Positions 1 to 7,611 of a stretch of DNA of 21,089 bases are shown in pieces. Origin of the DNA: Glaciecola sp964446865 (GTDB lineage Bacteria > Pseudomonadota > Gammaproteobacteria > Enterobacterales > Alteromonadaceae); the NCBI GenBank assembly GCA_964446865.1, contig CAYURD010000069.1:1-21089 (forward strand), read 5' to 3'. Each line of letters begins with the position of its first letter. The first letter of the stretch is position 1. The notes under the pieces were generated by a model, which made no database searches, had not been told where the DNA came from, and was given only the letters and a program-made list of their open reading frames with translations. A program made the translations under genes and the position numbers.

Positions 1-1
1 G

Positions 2-499
2 CACGCTCGCGCTATTAACGCTTTTGCAAATGCATCAACTAACTCTTACAAGCGTCTCGTTCCTGGATTTGAAGCGCCCGTTATGCTTGCTTACTCTGCT
101 CGTAACCGTTCTGCATCTATCCGTATTCCGTTTGTAACAAGCGAAAGAGCTCGTCGTATTGAAGTTCGCTTCCCTGACCCAACAGCTAACCCATACTTAG
201 CATTTACCGCTATGTTAATGGCTGGCCTTGACGGTATTAAAAACAAGATACACCCAGGTGAATCAGCTGATAAAGATTTGTACGACTTACCACCTGAAGA
301 AGCAGCAAATATCCCAACGGTAGCGAGTTCATTAGAACAAGCACTTGCTGCATTAGACGAAGATCGCGCTTTCTTAACCGAAGGCGGCGTAATGTCTGAT
401 GAAATGATTGACGCTTACATCGAACTTAAATCTGAAGAAGTTCAAGCAGTTAACATGACGACTCATCCACTTGAGTTTGATATGTACTACAGCTGCTAA
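2..499 (+). CDS. glnA: Glutamine synthetase type I, C-terminal part (partial)
   Basis: This is the C-terminal 165 residues of the ammonia-assimilating glutamine synthetase (glutamate + NH3 + ATP to glutamine), a cytoplasmic dodecamer. The reading frame is already open at base 2, so the gene begins outside the window. Recognisable GSI segments are NSYKRLVPGFEAP, the SARNRSASIRIP active-site strand, and NPYLAFTAMLMAG. NLYDLPPEE-like DLYDLPPEE carries the tyrosine (codon 281-283) that GlnE adenylylates in enterobacteria, so adenylylation control is probably kept. The C-terminus HPLEFDMYYSC matches the usual GSI end. A strong terminator follows 24 bases after the stop. Downstream lie a DUF4124 gene and then glnL-glnG, the classical nitrogen-regulation neighbourhood. 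The internal ATG at 83 is not the true start. Confidence 0.97.
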   Translation, partial: HARAINAFANASTNSYKRLVPGFEAPVMLAYSARNRSASIRIPFVTSERARRIEVRFPDPTANPYLAFTAMLMAGLDGIKNKIHPGESADKDLYDLPPEEAANIPTVASSLEQALAALDEDRAFLTEGGVMSDEMIDAYIELKSEEVQAVNMTTHPLEFDMYYSC

Positions 500-522
500 G
501 CAATACTTATTGCAAATGATAC

Positions 523-550
523 AAAGCCTGCACACTGCAGGCTTTTTTTT
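523..550 (+). terminator. Rho-independent terminator of glnA
   Basis: A perfect 10-bp stem AAAGCCTGCA / TGCAGGCTTT around a 3-nt loop (CAC) runs directly into a run of T. It sits 24 bases after the glnA stop codon and should separate glnA transcription from the downstream DUF4124 and glnLG genes. Confidence 0.92.
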
Positions 551-585
551 TGCGTCCGATAACGTATTATATAGTATGAAACTAG

Positions 586-888
586 GTCATTCCCGCGCAG
601 GCGGGAACCTCGTTGAAGGAAAGCGTAGCTTGAAACACTCTCGTTATGCCCGTGGTACACCCTCGTCATTCCCGCGCAGGCGGGAATCTCCTTGGGGCAA
701 CTTGGTTGTTTGATAGTTTTGAGTGTTCCAAGGAGGTTCCCGCCTGCGCGTAATACTGATCGGTTAAGACTTCCTCGTCATCCTCGCGAAGGCGGGGATC
801 TGGTTGATGTTATTGCAAAACTAGACAAAACAAATGCTTAGCCAAGATTGATTAGTTCCAATGAGGTTCCCGCCTTCGCGGGAATGAC
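586..888. repeat. Cluster of REP-like GC-rich inverted repeats
   Basis: Five copies of a roughly 25-bp element with core CCCGCGCAGGCGGG lie in both orientations: 586-610 (+), 665-689 (+), 734-750 (-, degenerate, one arm broken), 777-801 (+, variant with CTCGCGAAGGCGGGG) and 864-888 (-). Each full copy begins GTCATTCCCGCG and ends GCGGGAAyCT, so it can fold into a short CCCGC/GCGGG hairpin. This resembles the dispersed REP-type elements found in many Proteobacteria; the family assignment is by appearance only. The cluster fills the glnA to DUF4124 spacer. Frames open through it, such as 471-713, are translations of repeat DNA and not genes. Confidence 0.88.
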
Positions 889-951
889 GAAGGTGGTTCG
901 CGGGAGTAACGAAGGTGGTTCGCGGGAATGACGAAGGTGGTTCGCGAATGG
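875..951. repeat. 22-bp tandem repeat grown from half of a REP-like element
   Basis: Three head-to-tail 22-bp units (875-896, 897-918, 919-940), each reading TTCGCGGGAATGACGAAGGT plus GG, are followed by a truncated fourth at 941-951. The second unit carries two changes (GAGTAAC in place of GAATGAC). The first unit is the right half of the inverted element at 864-888, so the array looks like tandem duplication of one repeat arm plus flank. It ends about 33 bases before the chosen start of the DUF4124 gene. Confidence 0.9.
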
Positions 952-983
952 ATGAAATAAAGATAAACGTAGTAGAGGTAATA

Positions 984-1523
984 ATGAGAAAACAAAACAC
1001 AGCAAAATCTAAACACTATCAGTCACTCATTGCGACCTGTTTATTCTGCGTTTGCGCCCTTGCTAACGTTAATGCCCAAACCATCTACAAAACCGTTCAC
1101 GCAGATGGCACAGTTACCTATTCAGACCTGCCAACACCCGGTGCGATAGAAGTTAACATCAAAACACCGACTAACACGATGAAATCGAATCCCAACACCA
1201 ACATCTTAACGCCACAAATAAATGCAACACCAAAAGTACAGTATAATTTATCGGTGCTCAGCCCTGCCGACAACGCCACTATTAGAGATAATTCTGGCAA
1301 AGTAAATATCGCTGCGGGTATTGATCCTATTGCTAATGGCGTATTTCAATTGAACATTAACGGTAAAACTCATGAGTCGCCAAATGGTGTGTTTTCACTC
1401 ACCGATATGAACCGTGGCGCCTATGAATATTCTATTTCCTTTATTGACACTTCGGGCAAGGTAATTGCATCTACCCCTTCAAGAAACTTGTACTTGCACC
1501 AAGCTTCAGCATTAATTAATTAA
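984..1523 (+). CDS. Secreted DUF4124-domain protein between glnA and glnL
   Basis: 179 residues from the ATG at 984, which is preceded by GAGG five bases upstream. An in-frame GTG/ATG extension upstream runs into the tandem repeat and is unlikely to be translated. Residues about 12-31 form a signal peptide with a hydrophobic core (LIATCLFCVCALANVNA) and a likely cleavage site at ANA-QT. Residues about 32-58 (IYKTVHADGTVTYSDLPTPG) are a clear DUF4124 motif: aromatic, DGTVTYSD, P. A low-complexity Asn/Thr/Pro linker follows, then a beta-rich C-terminal region (about 87-173) that looks Ig-like. The biochemical function of DUF4124 proteins is not established. The product should be periplasmic. 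Its place between glnA and glnL is suggestive, but the glnA terminator and the REP cluster separate it from glnA, so it is probably expressed on its own. Confidence 0.85.
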   Translation: MRKQNTAKSKHYQSLIATCLFCVCALANVNAQTIYKTVHADGTVTYSDLPTPGAIEVNIKTPTNTMKSNPNTNILTPQINATPKVQYNLSVLSPADNATIRDNSGKVNIAAGIDPIANGVFQLNINGKTHESPNGVFSLTDMNRGAYEYSISFIDTSGKVIASTPSRNLYLHQASALIN

Positions 1524-1613
1524 ACTCACCTTTTTTAGGATTAATTTCCGTAAAAATGACATAAATTGAGACAAATTGACTCAACATTAGTGCTGTGAAC
1601 AAACTGCAAATGC

Positions 1614-1621
1614 TTTAATAT
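1614..1621 (+). promoter_or_regulatory. Possible -10 region of a glnL promoter
   Basis: TGC-TTTAATAT at 1611-1621 offers an extended -10-like element (TTTAAT or TAATAT) about 10 bases upstream of the NtrC dyad, but no good -35 lies at 16-18 bp. If used, transcription would start inside or beside the NtrC site. Weak support. Confidence 0.3.
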
Positions 1622-1628
1622 GTTGCAA

Positions 1629-1645
1629 TGCACTATTTAAGTGCG
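1629..1645 (+). promoter_or_regulatory. Putative NtrC-binding site upstream of glnL
   Basis: TGCACTATTTAAGTGCG contains GCAC-N7-GTGC, matching the NtrC (NRI) consensus TGCACYA-N3-TGGTGCA in arm sequence and spacing; only the outermost 3' base and the two inner bases differ. It lies 23 bases before the preferred TTG start of glnL. In enterobacteria NtrC represses the glnL promoter from such a site, so negative autoregulation is the natural reading here. Confidence 0.62.
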
Positions 1646-1667
1646 GACATTTTTTGGAGTGAGCCCA

Positions 1668-2780
1668 TTGGTCTCTGATCGTCATCACTACGAATTGCTA
1701 TTAAATTCGCAAAAAACAGCACTAATTTTGGTTAATCAGGCTTTTGATATCAGCTTTGTTAATGATGCTGCTTTAGATTTATTAGAAACAGGGATTAATC
1801 AGGTAAGTGGCCGCCCTCTCGATGATTTTTTAGTGAACAACAGTTTAAATCAACTACAAATCAAAAAAGCAATTTTGCATGGCGAAGACTTTAGAGAGGC
1901 CGCTGTTCAAGTGTGCTTTAAAGATGGCCGCGCGACCAACGTTGATCTTAATGTCAACATCGTCAAAATTGCCGATGAACAACTCGCTTTGCTTGAAATA
2001 AACCCAATAGATAAACAACGAAAAATAACGCAAGAGTCACAACAGTACGCACAACAAGTTGCCGCTAGAGAGCTAGTCAGAGGTTTAGCCCATGAAATCA
2101 AAAATCCTCTAGGCGGTATTCGCGGCGCGGCTCAACTATTAGAAAAAAAATTGGCCCAACAAGATCAAATTGAGTTCACTCAGATGATCATTGACCAGGC
2201 TGACCGATTGCGCAACCTTGTTGACCGATTACTTGGGCCTAATTCCTTGCCACAAAAGCGTATGTTCAACTTGCACCAAATAATCGAAAAAGTGCAATCT
2301 GTTCTCAGTAATGATTTGTCGTTTTCACTCGAATTGAAGCGCGACTATGACCCATCCATTCCAGACATATATGCCGACCCTGACATGCTCCAGCAAGCTA
2401 TATTGAATATTGCGCGCAATGCCAGTCAAGAATTAAAGAAATTTAAAGCCAATAACCCAATGCATCAACCGCTAATTACCTTCAAGACACGTATTGACCG
2501 TCAGTGCGTTATTAAGGGTGTTCGTCATCCTCTTGCAGCAAAAATTAGCATTATAGATAACGGCCCTGGCGTACCTCTTGAATTAAGAGACACTTTGTTT
2601 TACCCAATGGTCACCAATAAAAAACAAGGCAGTGGTTTAGGCTTGTCTATTGCACAAACCCTAACAGACCACCATCACGGAAAAATTGATCTTGAAAGTT
2701 ACCCTGGGCAAACAGAATTTACCCTTTATGTACCCATAATGAATACCAAAAAGACAGATAGTAAGGACGACAAATTATGA
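1668..2780 (+). CDS. glnL: Nitrogen regulation sensor kinase NtrB (NRII)
   Basis: Cytoplasmic histidine kinase/phosphatase that phosphorylates NtrC under nitrogen limitation and is controlled by PII. About 370 residues from a TTG at 1668, preceded by TTTTTGGAG with 8-nt spacing. The GTG at 1641 would also be in frame but lies inside the NtrC dyad and lacks a ribosome-binding site. With the TTG start the phospho-acceptor His is residue 142, close to His139 of the E. coli protein. N-terminal PAS-like region (about 8-110), then AQQVAARELVRGLAHEIKNPLGG (H-box), DRLRNLVDRLLGP, the N-box NIARNASQEL, DNGPGVP, YPMVT and GSGLGLSIAQ nucleotide-binding motifs. The stop overlaps the glnG start as ATGA, implying coupled translation. 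No membrane segments, as expected for NtrB. Confidence 0.96.
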   Translation: MVSDRHHYELLLNSQKTALILVNQAFDISFVNDAALDLLETGINQVSGRPLDDFLVNNSLNQLQIKKAILHGEDFREAAVQVCFKDGRATNVDLNVNIVKIADEQLALLEINPIDKQRKITQESQQYAQQVAARELVRGLAHEIKNPLGGIRGAAQLLEKKLAQQDQIEFTQMIIDQADRLRNLVDRLLGPNSLPQKRMFNLHQIIEKVQSVLSNDLSFSLELKRDYDPSIPDIYADPDMLQQAILNIARNASQELKKFKANNPMHQPLITFKTRIDRQCVIKGVRHPLAAKISIIDNGPGVPLELRDTLFYPMVTNKKQGSGLGLSIAQTLTDHHHGKIDLESYPGQTEFTLYVPIMNTKKTDSKDDKL

Positions 2781-4183
2781 GCCAACCCGTATGGATAGTG
2801 GATGATGATGACTCAATAAGATGGGTGCTTGAAAAGGCGCTTAACTCTGCAAATATAGACTGTTTGAGCTTTGATAACCCAGAGGATTTGTTATTACAAA
2901 TTCAATCTGGTCAATCACCAATGGTCATCATTACAGATGTCCGAATGCCACAAATGGACGGCATGACCTTGCTTGAAGAAGTTAAAAAACACTTCCCGGA
3001 CTTACCGGTGATCATTATGACTGCGCACTCGGATCTAGACAGCGCGGTTAATGCATATCAAGGCGGCGCATTTGAATACCTACCAAAGCCTTTTGATATT
3101 GACGAAGCCGTCTCCTTAACTAAACGCGCATTAGTCCACGCAAAAGATTTTTCAAACAATGCCCCCGTTGAACTTGAAAGCCCAACTAAAGAAATTATTG
3201 GCGCAGCACCCGCCATGCAAGAAGTGTTTAGAGCCATCGGTAGACTCGCTCGTTCATCAATTAGCGTGTTAATAAACGGACAATCGGGTACTGGTAAAGA
3301 ATTGGTTGCTCACGCCCTACACAAACACAGCCCCAGATCTCGACAAACATTCGTCGCCTTAAATATGGCAGCTATCCCAAGCGATTTGGTTGAATCTGAG
3401 CTGTTTGGCCATGAAAAAGGCGCGTTTACCGGCGCGCAAAATATGCGCACAGGGCGCTTTGAACAAGCCGATGGCGGGACCTTATTTTTAGATGAGATTG
3501 GTGATATGCCAGTTGATGTGCAAACGCGCCTGTTAAGAGTGCTTGCCGACGGCCAATTTTATCGCGTAGGTGGCCATCACCCTGTTTCAGTCGATGTTCG
3601 TATCATTGCAGCAACACACCAAAATTTAGAACAACGGGTTGCCGATGGCAGCTTCAGAGAAGATTTATATCATCGTTTAAACGTGATACGTATTCACATT
3701 CCTTCGTTAAACGAAAGACGTGAAGACATTGCTTTATTAGCCCGCCACTTTTTAGTCAAAGCCGCAAAAGAGCTCGGCGTTGATATGAAGACGCTCAGTA
3801 AAGAAGCCGCTGCTAGGCTCTCACAACTTAACTGGCCCGGTAATGTCAGGCAGCTCGAAAACACGTGTAGATGGTTAACGGTGATGGCAAGTGGGCAAGA
3901 AATAAAACCCACCGACTTTCCAACAGAATTAACCGCTGCGCCTAAAGAAAGTGCTTCTGAAGGTACTCAAGAAAGCTGGACGAGTCTGTTAAGCATGTGG
4001 GCCGACGAGCAGTTAGCCGTTGGCAAAGATGGTATTTTAGACATGGCGCAAATTGATTTTGAACGGATATTGTTAGACCGTGCATTACACTTTACCCATG
4101 GTCATAAACAAGAGGCCGCTAAACGACTAGGCTGGGGCAGAAACACGCTAACGCGCAAACTTAAAGAGCTGAATTTGGGCTAA
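2777..4183 (+). CDS. glnG: Nitrogen regulator NtrC (NRI), sigma-54 activator
   Basis: 468 residues, the normal length for NtrC. The receiver domain (1-120) has acidic D10/D11, phospho-acceptor D54, T82 and K104. The AAA+ domain (about 138-370) carries Walker A GQSGTGKE (168-175), the sigma-54-contacting GAFTGA loop (215-220) and Walker B GGTLFLDE (233-240). The Fis-type helix-turn-helix lies at the C-terminus (HKQEAAKRLGWGRNTLTRKL). Phosphorylated by NtrB, it activates sigma-54 promoters such as that of glnA and probably represses glnL through the dyad at 1629-1645. Its ATG overlaps the glnL stop. No terminator is visible in the 17 bases before the convergent kinase gene. Confidence 0.97.
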   Translation: MSQPVWIVDDDDSIRWVLEKALNSANIDCLSFDNPEDLLLQIQSGQSPMVIITDVRMPQMDGMTLLEEVKKHFPDLPVIIMTAHSDLDSAVNAYQGGAFEYLPKPFDIDEAVSLTKRALVHAKDFSNNAPVELESPTKEIIGAAPAMQEVFRAIGRLARSSISVLINGQSGTGKELVAHALHKHSPRSRQTFVALNMAAIPSDLVESELFGHEKGAFTGAQNMRTGRFEQADGGTLFLDEIGDMPVDVQTRLLRVLADGQFYRVGGHHPVSVDVRIIAATHQNLEQRVADGSFREDLYHRLNVIRIHIPSLNERREDIALLARHFLVKAAKELGVDMKTLSKEAAARLSQLNWPGNVRQLENTCRWLTVMASGQEIKPTDFPTELTAAPKESASEGTQESWTSLLSMWADEQLAVGKDGILDMAQIDFERILLDRALHFTHGHKQEAAKRLGWGRNTLTRKLKELNLG

Positions 4184-4200
4184 GTAAGTTTGCGTTTGCT

Positions 4201-5700
4201 CTATTGAGGAGAGATAGTTGTTAGGTCAAAACTAAAGGTCGTGCCCTTCCCTAATTTACTCTCTACATTTAGACCAGAACCCAGCAAATTCACCAATTTC
4301 TGACTGATTGCTAACCCTAAGCCAACATGCGACGAAGCATCGCGCTCGGTGTTAGACGCTTGATAACGTGCATCAAATATATAGGCTAGCTCCTCTGGCG
4401 CAATACCCACGCCCGAATCAATCACGCTAACTTGTATTTTTCCATCAAGGTGTTCAACCTTAATATCAATGCTGCCGTTTTCTGGCGTGTGCCTAATGGC
4501 ATTTTCTAACAAGTTAGTGAGTACCCGTTCAAGCTTCTCAATATCGGCATTTACATATGCGTTAATTTGCTGCGCGTTAACCGTTAGGGCAATTTGCTTT
4601 TCTTCAGCTTTGAATCTGAATTTAGCCGCAATGTCGTGCAATAACTCGGTTAATACAAAGTTTTCATTTTTAATTTTAATATGGCCGCTTTCTAAATACG
4701 CTAACTCAAATATTTGATCAATCAACCTTTTTAAATTATGCAAATTCTTCATCGATATATCGATAAAGCGCTGACGCTCTTGAGGTGCTAAGCTTTCACC
4801 TTTCAACGACAGCGTTTCAACATAGCCTTGTAAATTAGCCAAAGGGGTGCGTAAATCGTGCGACAAATCAGCCAGTAAACTGCGGCGCTGCGCATCTGTT
4901 GATTTAATTTGCTCCCACTGCAAGTCAATATGTTTAAGCATTTCATTAAACGAATAACCAAGACGCTGTACTTCATTTCGGCTATCGTCTTTCCATGGTA
5001 ATAATGCAACCCCAGAAGAAGCCAAGTTAAATCCGCTGTTACGAAACGAATCCATATCATCGCTCAATCGTTTTAATGGCAAGGTAAACACTCTAAACAA
5101 AATAAGCAGCGCGAGCAGAAGAAAAATAGAGCCAGCACCAATGACCAAAACAAACTGCTGAATGCCTTTATTTTTTTGCAGGCTATCAACCACCGAATCA
5201 TACTGCGCACCGCCAATAATCACGTACAAGTAACCCTGCAGTTTATCTTCGTTAAACACCGGCGCTGCAGAGAAAATTTTATCACGGTCAATCGACCGTG
5301 GATCTGTGCCATATAGAGGAAGGCTTGAATCATCTTCAAGCAAGTTTAATACAGGCTCCAAATCAATTTTTTTAACCGCTACTTCGCCAACATCTGCAGA
5401 ATACGTGAGAATATTGCCCTGAGGATCGGTAAAATAAAATTCAAAACTAGGGCCTAATACCATTAAGGTATGAAACAGATTTTTTAAAGCGTCATAATCA
5501 TAAACGCCTTCTTTCAACAATGGGTTGTCGTGCACCAAATGGCTCGCGAGCTCAAGATGTAAGCGCTGCTCACCTTCTCGTTTTACTGATTCTTGTAAAT
5601 AAGATGAAGCGGCCATAAAAAGCGTGATCACGCCAAAAAACACGATAACTAAACTCACCGACAAGCGCTGATAAAAACAAAGTCTAGGACGCTTAATCAT
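4201..5700 (-). CDS. HAMP-type sensor histidine kinase
   Basis: 499 residues. TM1 is about 12-33, followed by a periplasmic sensor region of about 150 residues (34-182) of unassigned fold, TM2 about 183-203, and a HAMP linker (about 204-262). The HisKA H-box LLADLSHDLRTPLANL has the phospho-acceptor His281. The HATPase domain has the N-box NLLENAIRHTPENG (N400), G1 DSGVGI (428-433) and G2 GLGLAIS (460-466). It is the membrane partner of the response regulator immediately upstream; their coding regions share one base (TAATG), so the two are co-translated. The stimulus cannot be read from the sequence. RstB- or BaeS-like architecture is common, and no specific orthology is claimed. The gene runs convergent to glnG with only 17 bases between stops. 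Confidence 0.93.
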   Translation of the reverse strand: MIKRPRLCFYQRLSVSLVIVFFGVITLFMAASSYLQESVKREGEQRLHLELASHLVHDNPLLKEGVYDYDALKNLFHTLMVLGPSFEFYFTDPQGNILTYSADVGEVAVKKIDLEPVLNLLEDDSSLPLYGTDPRSIDRDKIFSAAPVFNEDKLQGYLYVIIGGAQYDSVVDSLQKNKGIQQFVLVIGAGSIFLLLALLILFRVFTLPLKRLSDDMDSFRNSGFNLASSGVALLPWKDDSRNEVQRLGYSFNEMLKHIDLQWEQIKSTDAQRRSLLADLSHDLRTPLANLQGYVETLSLKGESLAPQERQRFIDISMKNLHNLKRLIDQIFELAYLESGHIKIKNENFVLTELLHDIAAKFRFKAEEKQIALTVNAQQINAYVNADIEKLERVLTNLLENAIRHTPENGSIDIKVEHLDGKIQVSVIDSGVGIAPEELAYIFDARYQASNTERDASSHVGLGLAISQKLVNLLGSGLNVESKLGKGTTFSFDLTTISPQ

Positions 5701-6428
5701 TATGAATTAGCCTCAGTGCTTGGTTTGGGAATATTGAATTTGTAACCAACGCCCCATACGGTTTGCACATAATCAGGATTTGCCGCGTCGGTCTCTACTT
5801 TTGCACGCAAACGATTGATATGTGAATTAACCGTATGCTCGTAGCCACTATGCTGATATCCCCACACAGATTCTAAGAGCTGGGCTCTAGAAAATACCTG
5901 ATTGGGATGCTTCATCATATGATACAAAAGGTCAAACTCAGTCGCGGTTAAGTCAACCAGACTGTCATTACAAAATACTTCTCGCGTTTGTTGATTGATT
6001 TTAATCCTACCTTGCTCAATAAAATGTTGAGGTGTGGCAGGCTGTTGCGAAGCATTAGATAAAAGATGCGCTTTTCTGATTTGTGAACGCACGCGAGCTT
6101 GTAACTCACGAATGCTAAAGGGCTTTGTCATGTAATCATCAGCACCTAACTCAAGACCAAGCACTCGATCAGTTTCGGAATTTTTAGCTGTTAACATAAT
6201 AATAGCTTGCTCTGGCTTACTGTCTCGGAGTTTGCGGCAAATATCCAAACCACCAAGTGAGGGTAACATCACATCAAGCAACACCAAGCTATAGTCATTA
6301 CCAAGCGCCGCATCAAGCCCATCTTTGCCATCGGCATGGTGGTCAATATGCAAGCCTAACTCGGCTAAATTAACCTTGATGAGAGTGGCAATGTCTAAGT
6401 CATCTTCGACGACCAATACCTTATCCAT
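5700..6428 (-). CDS. OmpR/PhoB-family response regulator
   Basis: 242 residues from the ATG at 6428, preceded by AAGGA with 8-nt spacing. A longer frame to 6509 adds 27 residues that are not receiver-like and has no comparable ribosome-binding site. The receiver starts immediately (MDKVLVVEDDLDIATL), with acidic D9/D10, phospho-acceptor D52 (LLDVMLP) and the conserved KPF lysine. The C-terminal winged helix has the usual LTATEFDLLYHMMKHP, SRAQLLESVWGY and VNSHINRLRAKVE motifs. It is a DNA-binding regulator paired with the kinase downstream (1-base overlap). The divergent cyclophilin gene across the 320-bp spacer is a possible but unproven target. Confidence 0.94.
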   Translation of the reverse strand: MDKVLVVEDDLDIATLIKVNLAELGLHIDHHADGKDGLDAALGNDYSLVLLDVMLPSLGGLDICRKLRDSKPEQAIIMLTAKNSETDRVLGLELGADDYMTKPFSIRELQARVRSQIRKAHLLSNASQQPATPQHFIEQGRIKINQQTREVFCNDSLVDLTATEFDLLYHMMKHPNQVFSRAQLLESVWGYQHSGYEHTVNSHINRLRAKVETDAANPDYVQTVWGVGYKFNIPKPSTEANS

Positions 6429-6748
6429 ATTTGAGGTCCTTACGTGCTCTTCGCCGACTTGTGCGCTTGTTGTCGACGGTTTTGAGTGGAGGGTGTTAAA
6501 CGTTAACATAAATTTAGACCTTAGCTAAGTGGATTTTATTTCATCATAATCAGAAGATAGGCAGGTGCGTCCATGCCATTATTCAATATGGCAGCAAGTA
6601 TGAGATCTAAGTTTAACGAAAGTATCACGAAAGCATTAAAAATAGATTGAAATTAAGCATTCTGAGTCTTATTCGCGCTATCGATGTAGCAAAACAAAAA
6701 AGCTTCATATACTCTAGGGTTTCTTAGTTTACGTAGTGGAAATAAACC
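6429..6748. other. Divergent spacer between response regulator and cyclophilin genes
   Basis: 320 bases with no convincing gene. It contains an inverted repeat (6574-6593, listed separately) and a TATACT (6708-6713) that could be a -10 for the plus-strand cyclophilin gene, although no good -35 is spaced correctly. Promoters for both directions must lie here. Confidence 0.5.
6574..6593. promoter_or_regulatory. Inverted repeat TGCCAT-N8-ATGGCA, possible operator
   Basis: Perfect 6-bp arms separated by 8 AT-rich bases, placed between the divergent response regulator and cyclophilin genes. The position suits a binding site for a dimeric regulator, but the factor cannot be named and a 6-bp dyad can occur by chance. 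Confidence 0.25.
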
Positions 6749-7579
6749 GTGTTAAAGAGAAATAAAAGCAAGCCTTTAGTCACCACAATTATGTGGCTAC
6801 ATGCCATCATAATTAGTTTTAGTAGTGCGATGAGTTATGCAACCGTTGTCGAAATCAGAACCATTGAAGGGAATATTCAGGTTAACTTATTTGATGAAGC
6901 CACGCCGCAAACCGTCGCTAACTTTTTAGATTATGTTAACTCGGGTGCATTCGCTAATAACGTCATTCATAGAAGTATCCCAAATTTTGTTGTGCAAATG
7001 GGCGGCTATCAATACAACGGCAGCATACCGCTTGACAATGTTCCGACTGGTCCAGCGGTTATCAATGAGCCAGAACTATCGAATGTGCGCGGAACGCTTG
7101 CGATGGCTAAACAAGGTGGTAATCCGAACAGTGCGACTTCACAGTTTTTTATCAATTTACAAAATAATTCAGCTGGCAACCCACGTTTAGATACGACCAA
7201 CGGTGGTTTTACTGTATTTGGCCAAGTAATAGGCGACGGCATGGACGTAGTCGATAGACTTGCTGCAATAACCACGTTTAACTTTGGTGGCCCTTTTGAA
7301 GACATACCGCTTAGAAACTACACGGCAACCGATGCCTCAAATAACGTCACTTGGACTGATAATAACCTTGCTATTATTACCGACATAGTCGTTATTGATA
7401 GCGCAACGGTAACAAACCCAAACCTAAATCCGGTGCCTAACACTTTGCTAAACGCAACACCGTCTAACCCACAAACGCCTGATGCAGGCGGCAGTGGTGG
7501 TGGTGGAACGCTTGGTATATTCTGGTTAGGTGCAATTGCATTGATTGGCGCGATAAGAGTACGGGCAGCAAGAATGTAA
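6749..7579 (+). CDS. Exported cyclophilin-type peptidyl-prolyl isomerase with GlyGly-CTERM tail
   Basis: 276 residues from a GTG at 6749; a weak GTGGA lies 8 bases upstream. Residues about 10-31 form a signal peptide (IMWLHAIIISFSSAMSYA). Residues 33-217 are a cyclophilin domain: VNLFDEATPQTVANFLDYV, IHRSIPNFVVQMGG with the catalytic Arg75, RGTLAMAK, SATSQFFINL (Gln132, Phe133) and the TVFGQVIGDGMDVVD strand. A Pro/Asn-rich linker leads to GGSGGGGTLG, a hydrophobic helix (IFWLGAIALIGAI) and a basic end RVRAARM. That order (Gly-rich, helix, Arg cluster) is the GlyGly-CTERM sorting signal, which rhombosortase is thought to cleave. The enzyme is therefore probably delivered to the cell surface or outside after proline-isomerase folding activity in the envelope. 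Monocistronic, convergent with panP. Confidence 0.9.
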   Translation: MLKRNKSKPLVTTIMWLHAIIISFSSAMSYATVVEIRTIEGNIQVNLFDEATPQTVANFLDYVNSGAFANNVIHRSIPNFVVQMGGYQYNGSIPLDNVPTGPAVINEPELSNVRGTLAMAKQGGNPNSATSQFFINLQNNSAGNPRLDTTNGGFTVFGQVIGDGMDVVDRLAAITTFNFGGPFEDIPLRNYTATDASNNVTWTDNNLAIITDIVVIDSATVTNPNLNPVPNTLLNATPSNPQTPDAGGSGGGGTLGIFWLGAIALIGAIRVRAARM

Positions 7580-7611
7580 AGCTGGTCTTATACCTTCTAG
7601 AAATTAGAAAG

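Noticed and set aside
471..713. 80-residue open frame after glnA
   Set aside because: It runs through the terminator and the REP-like repeats; the product is repeat-encoded Arg/Gly/Ser sequence and there is no ribosome-binding site.
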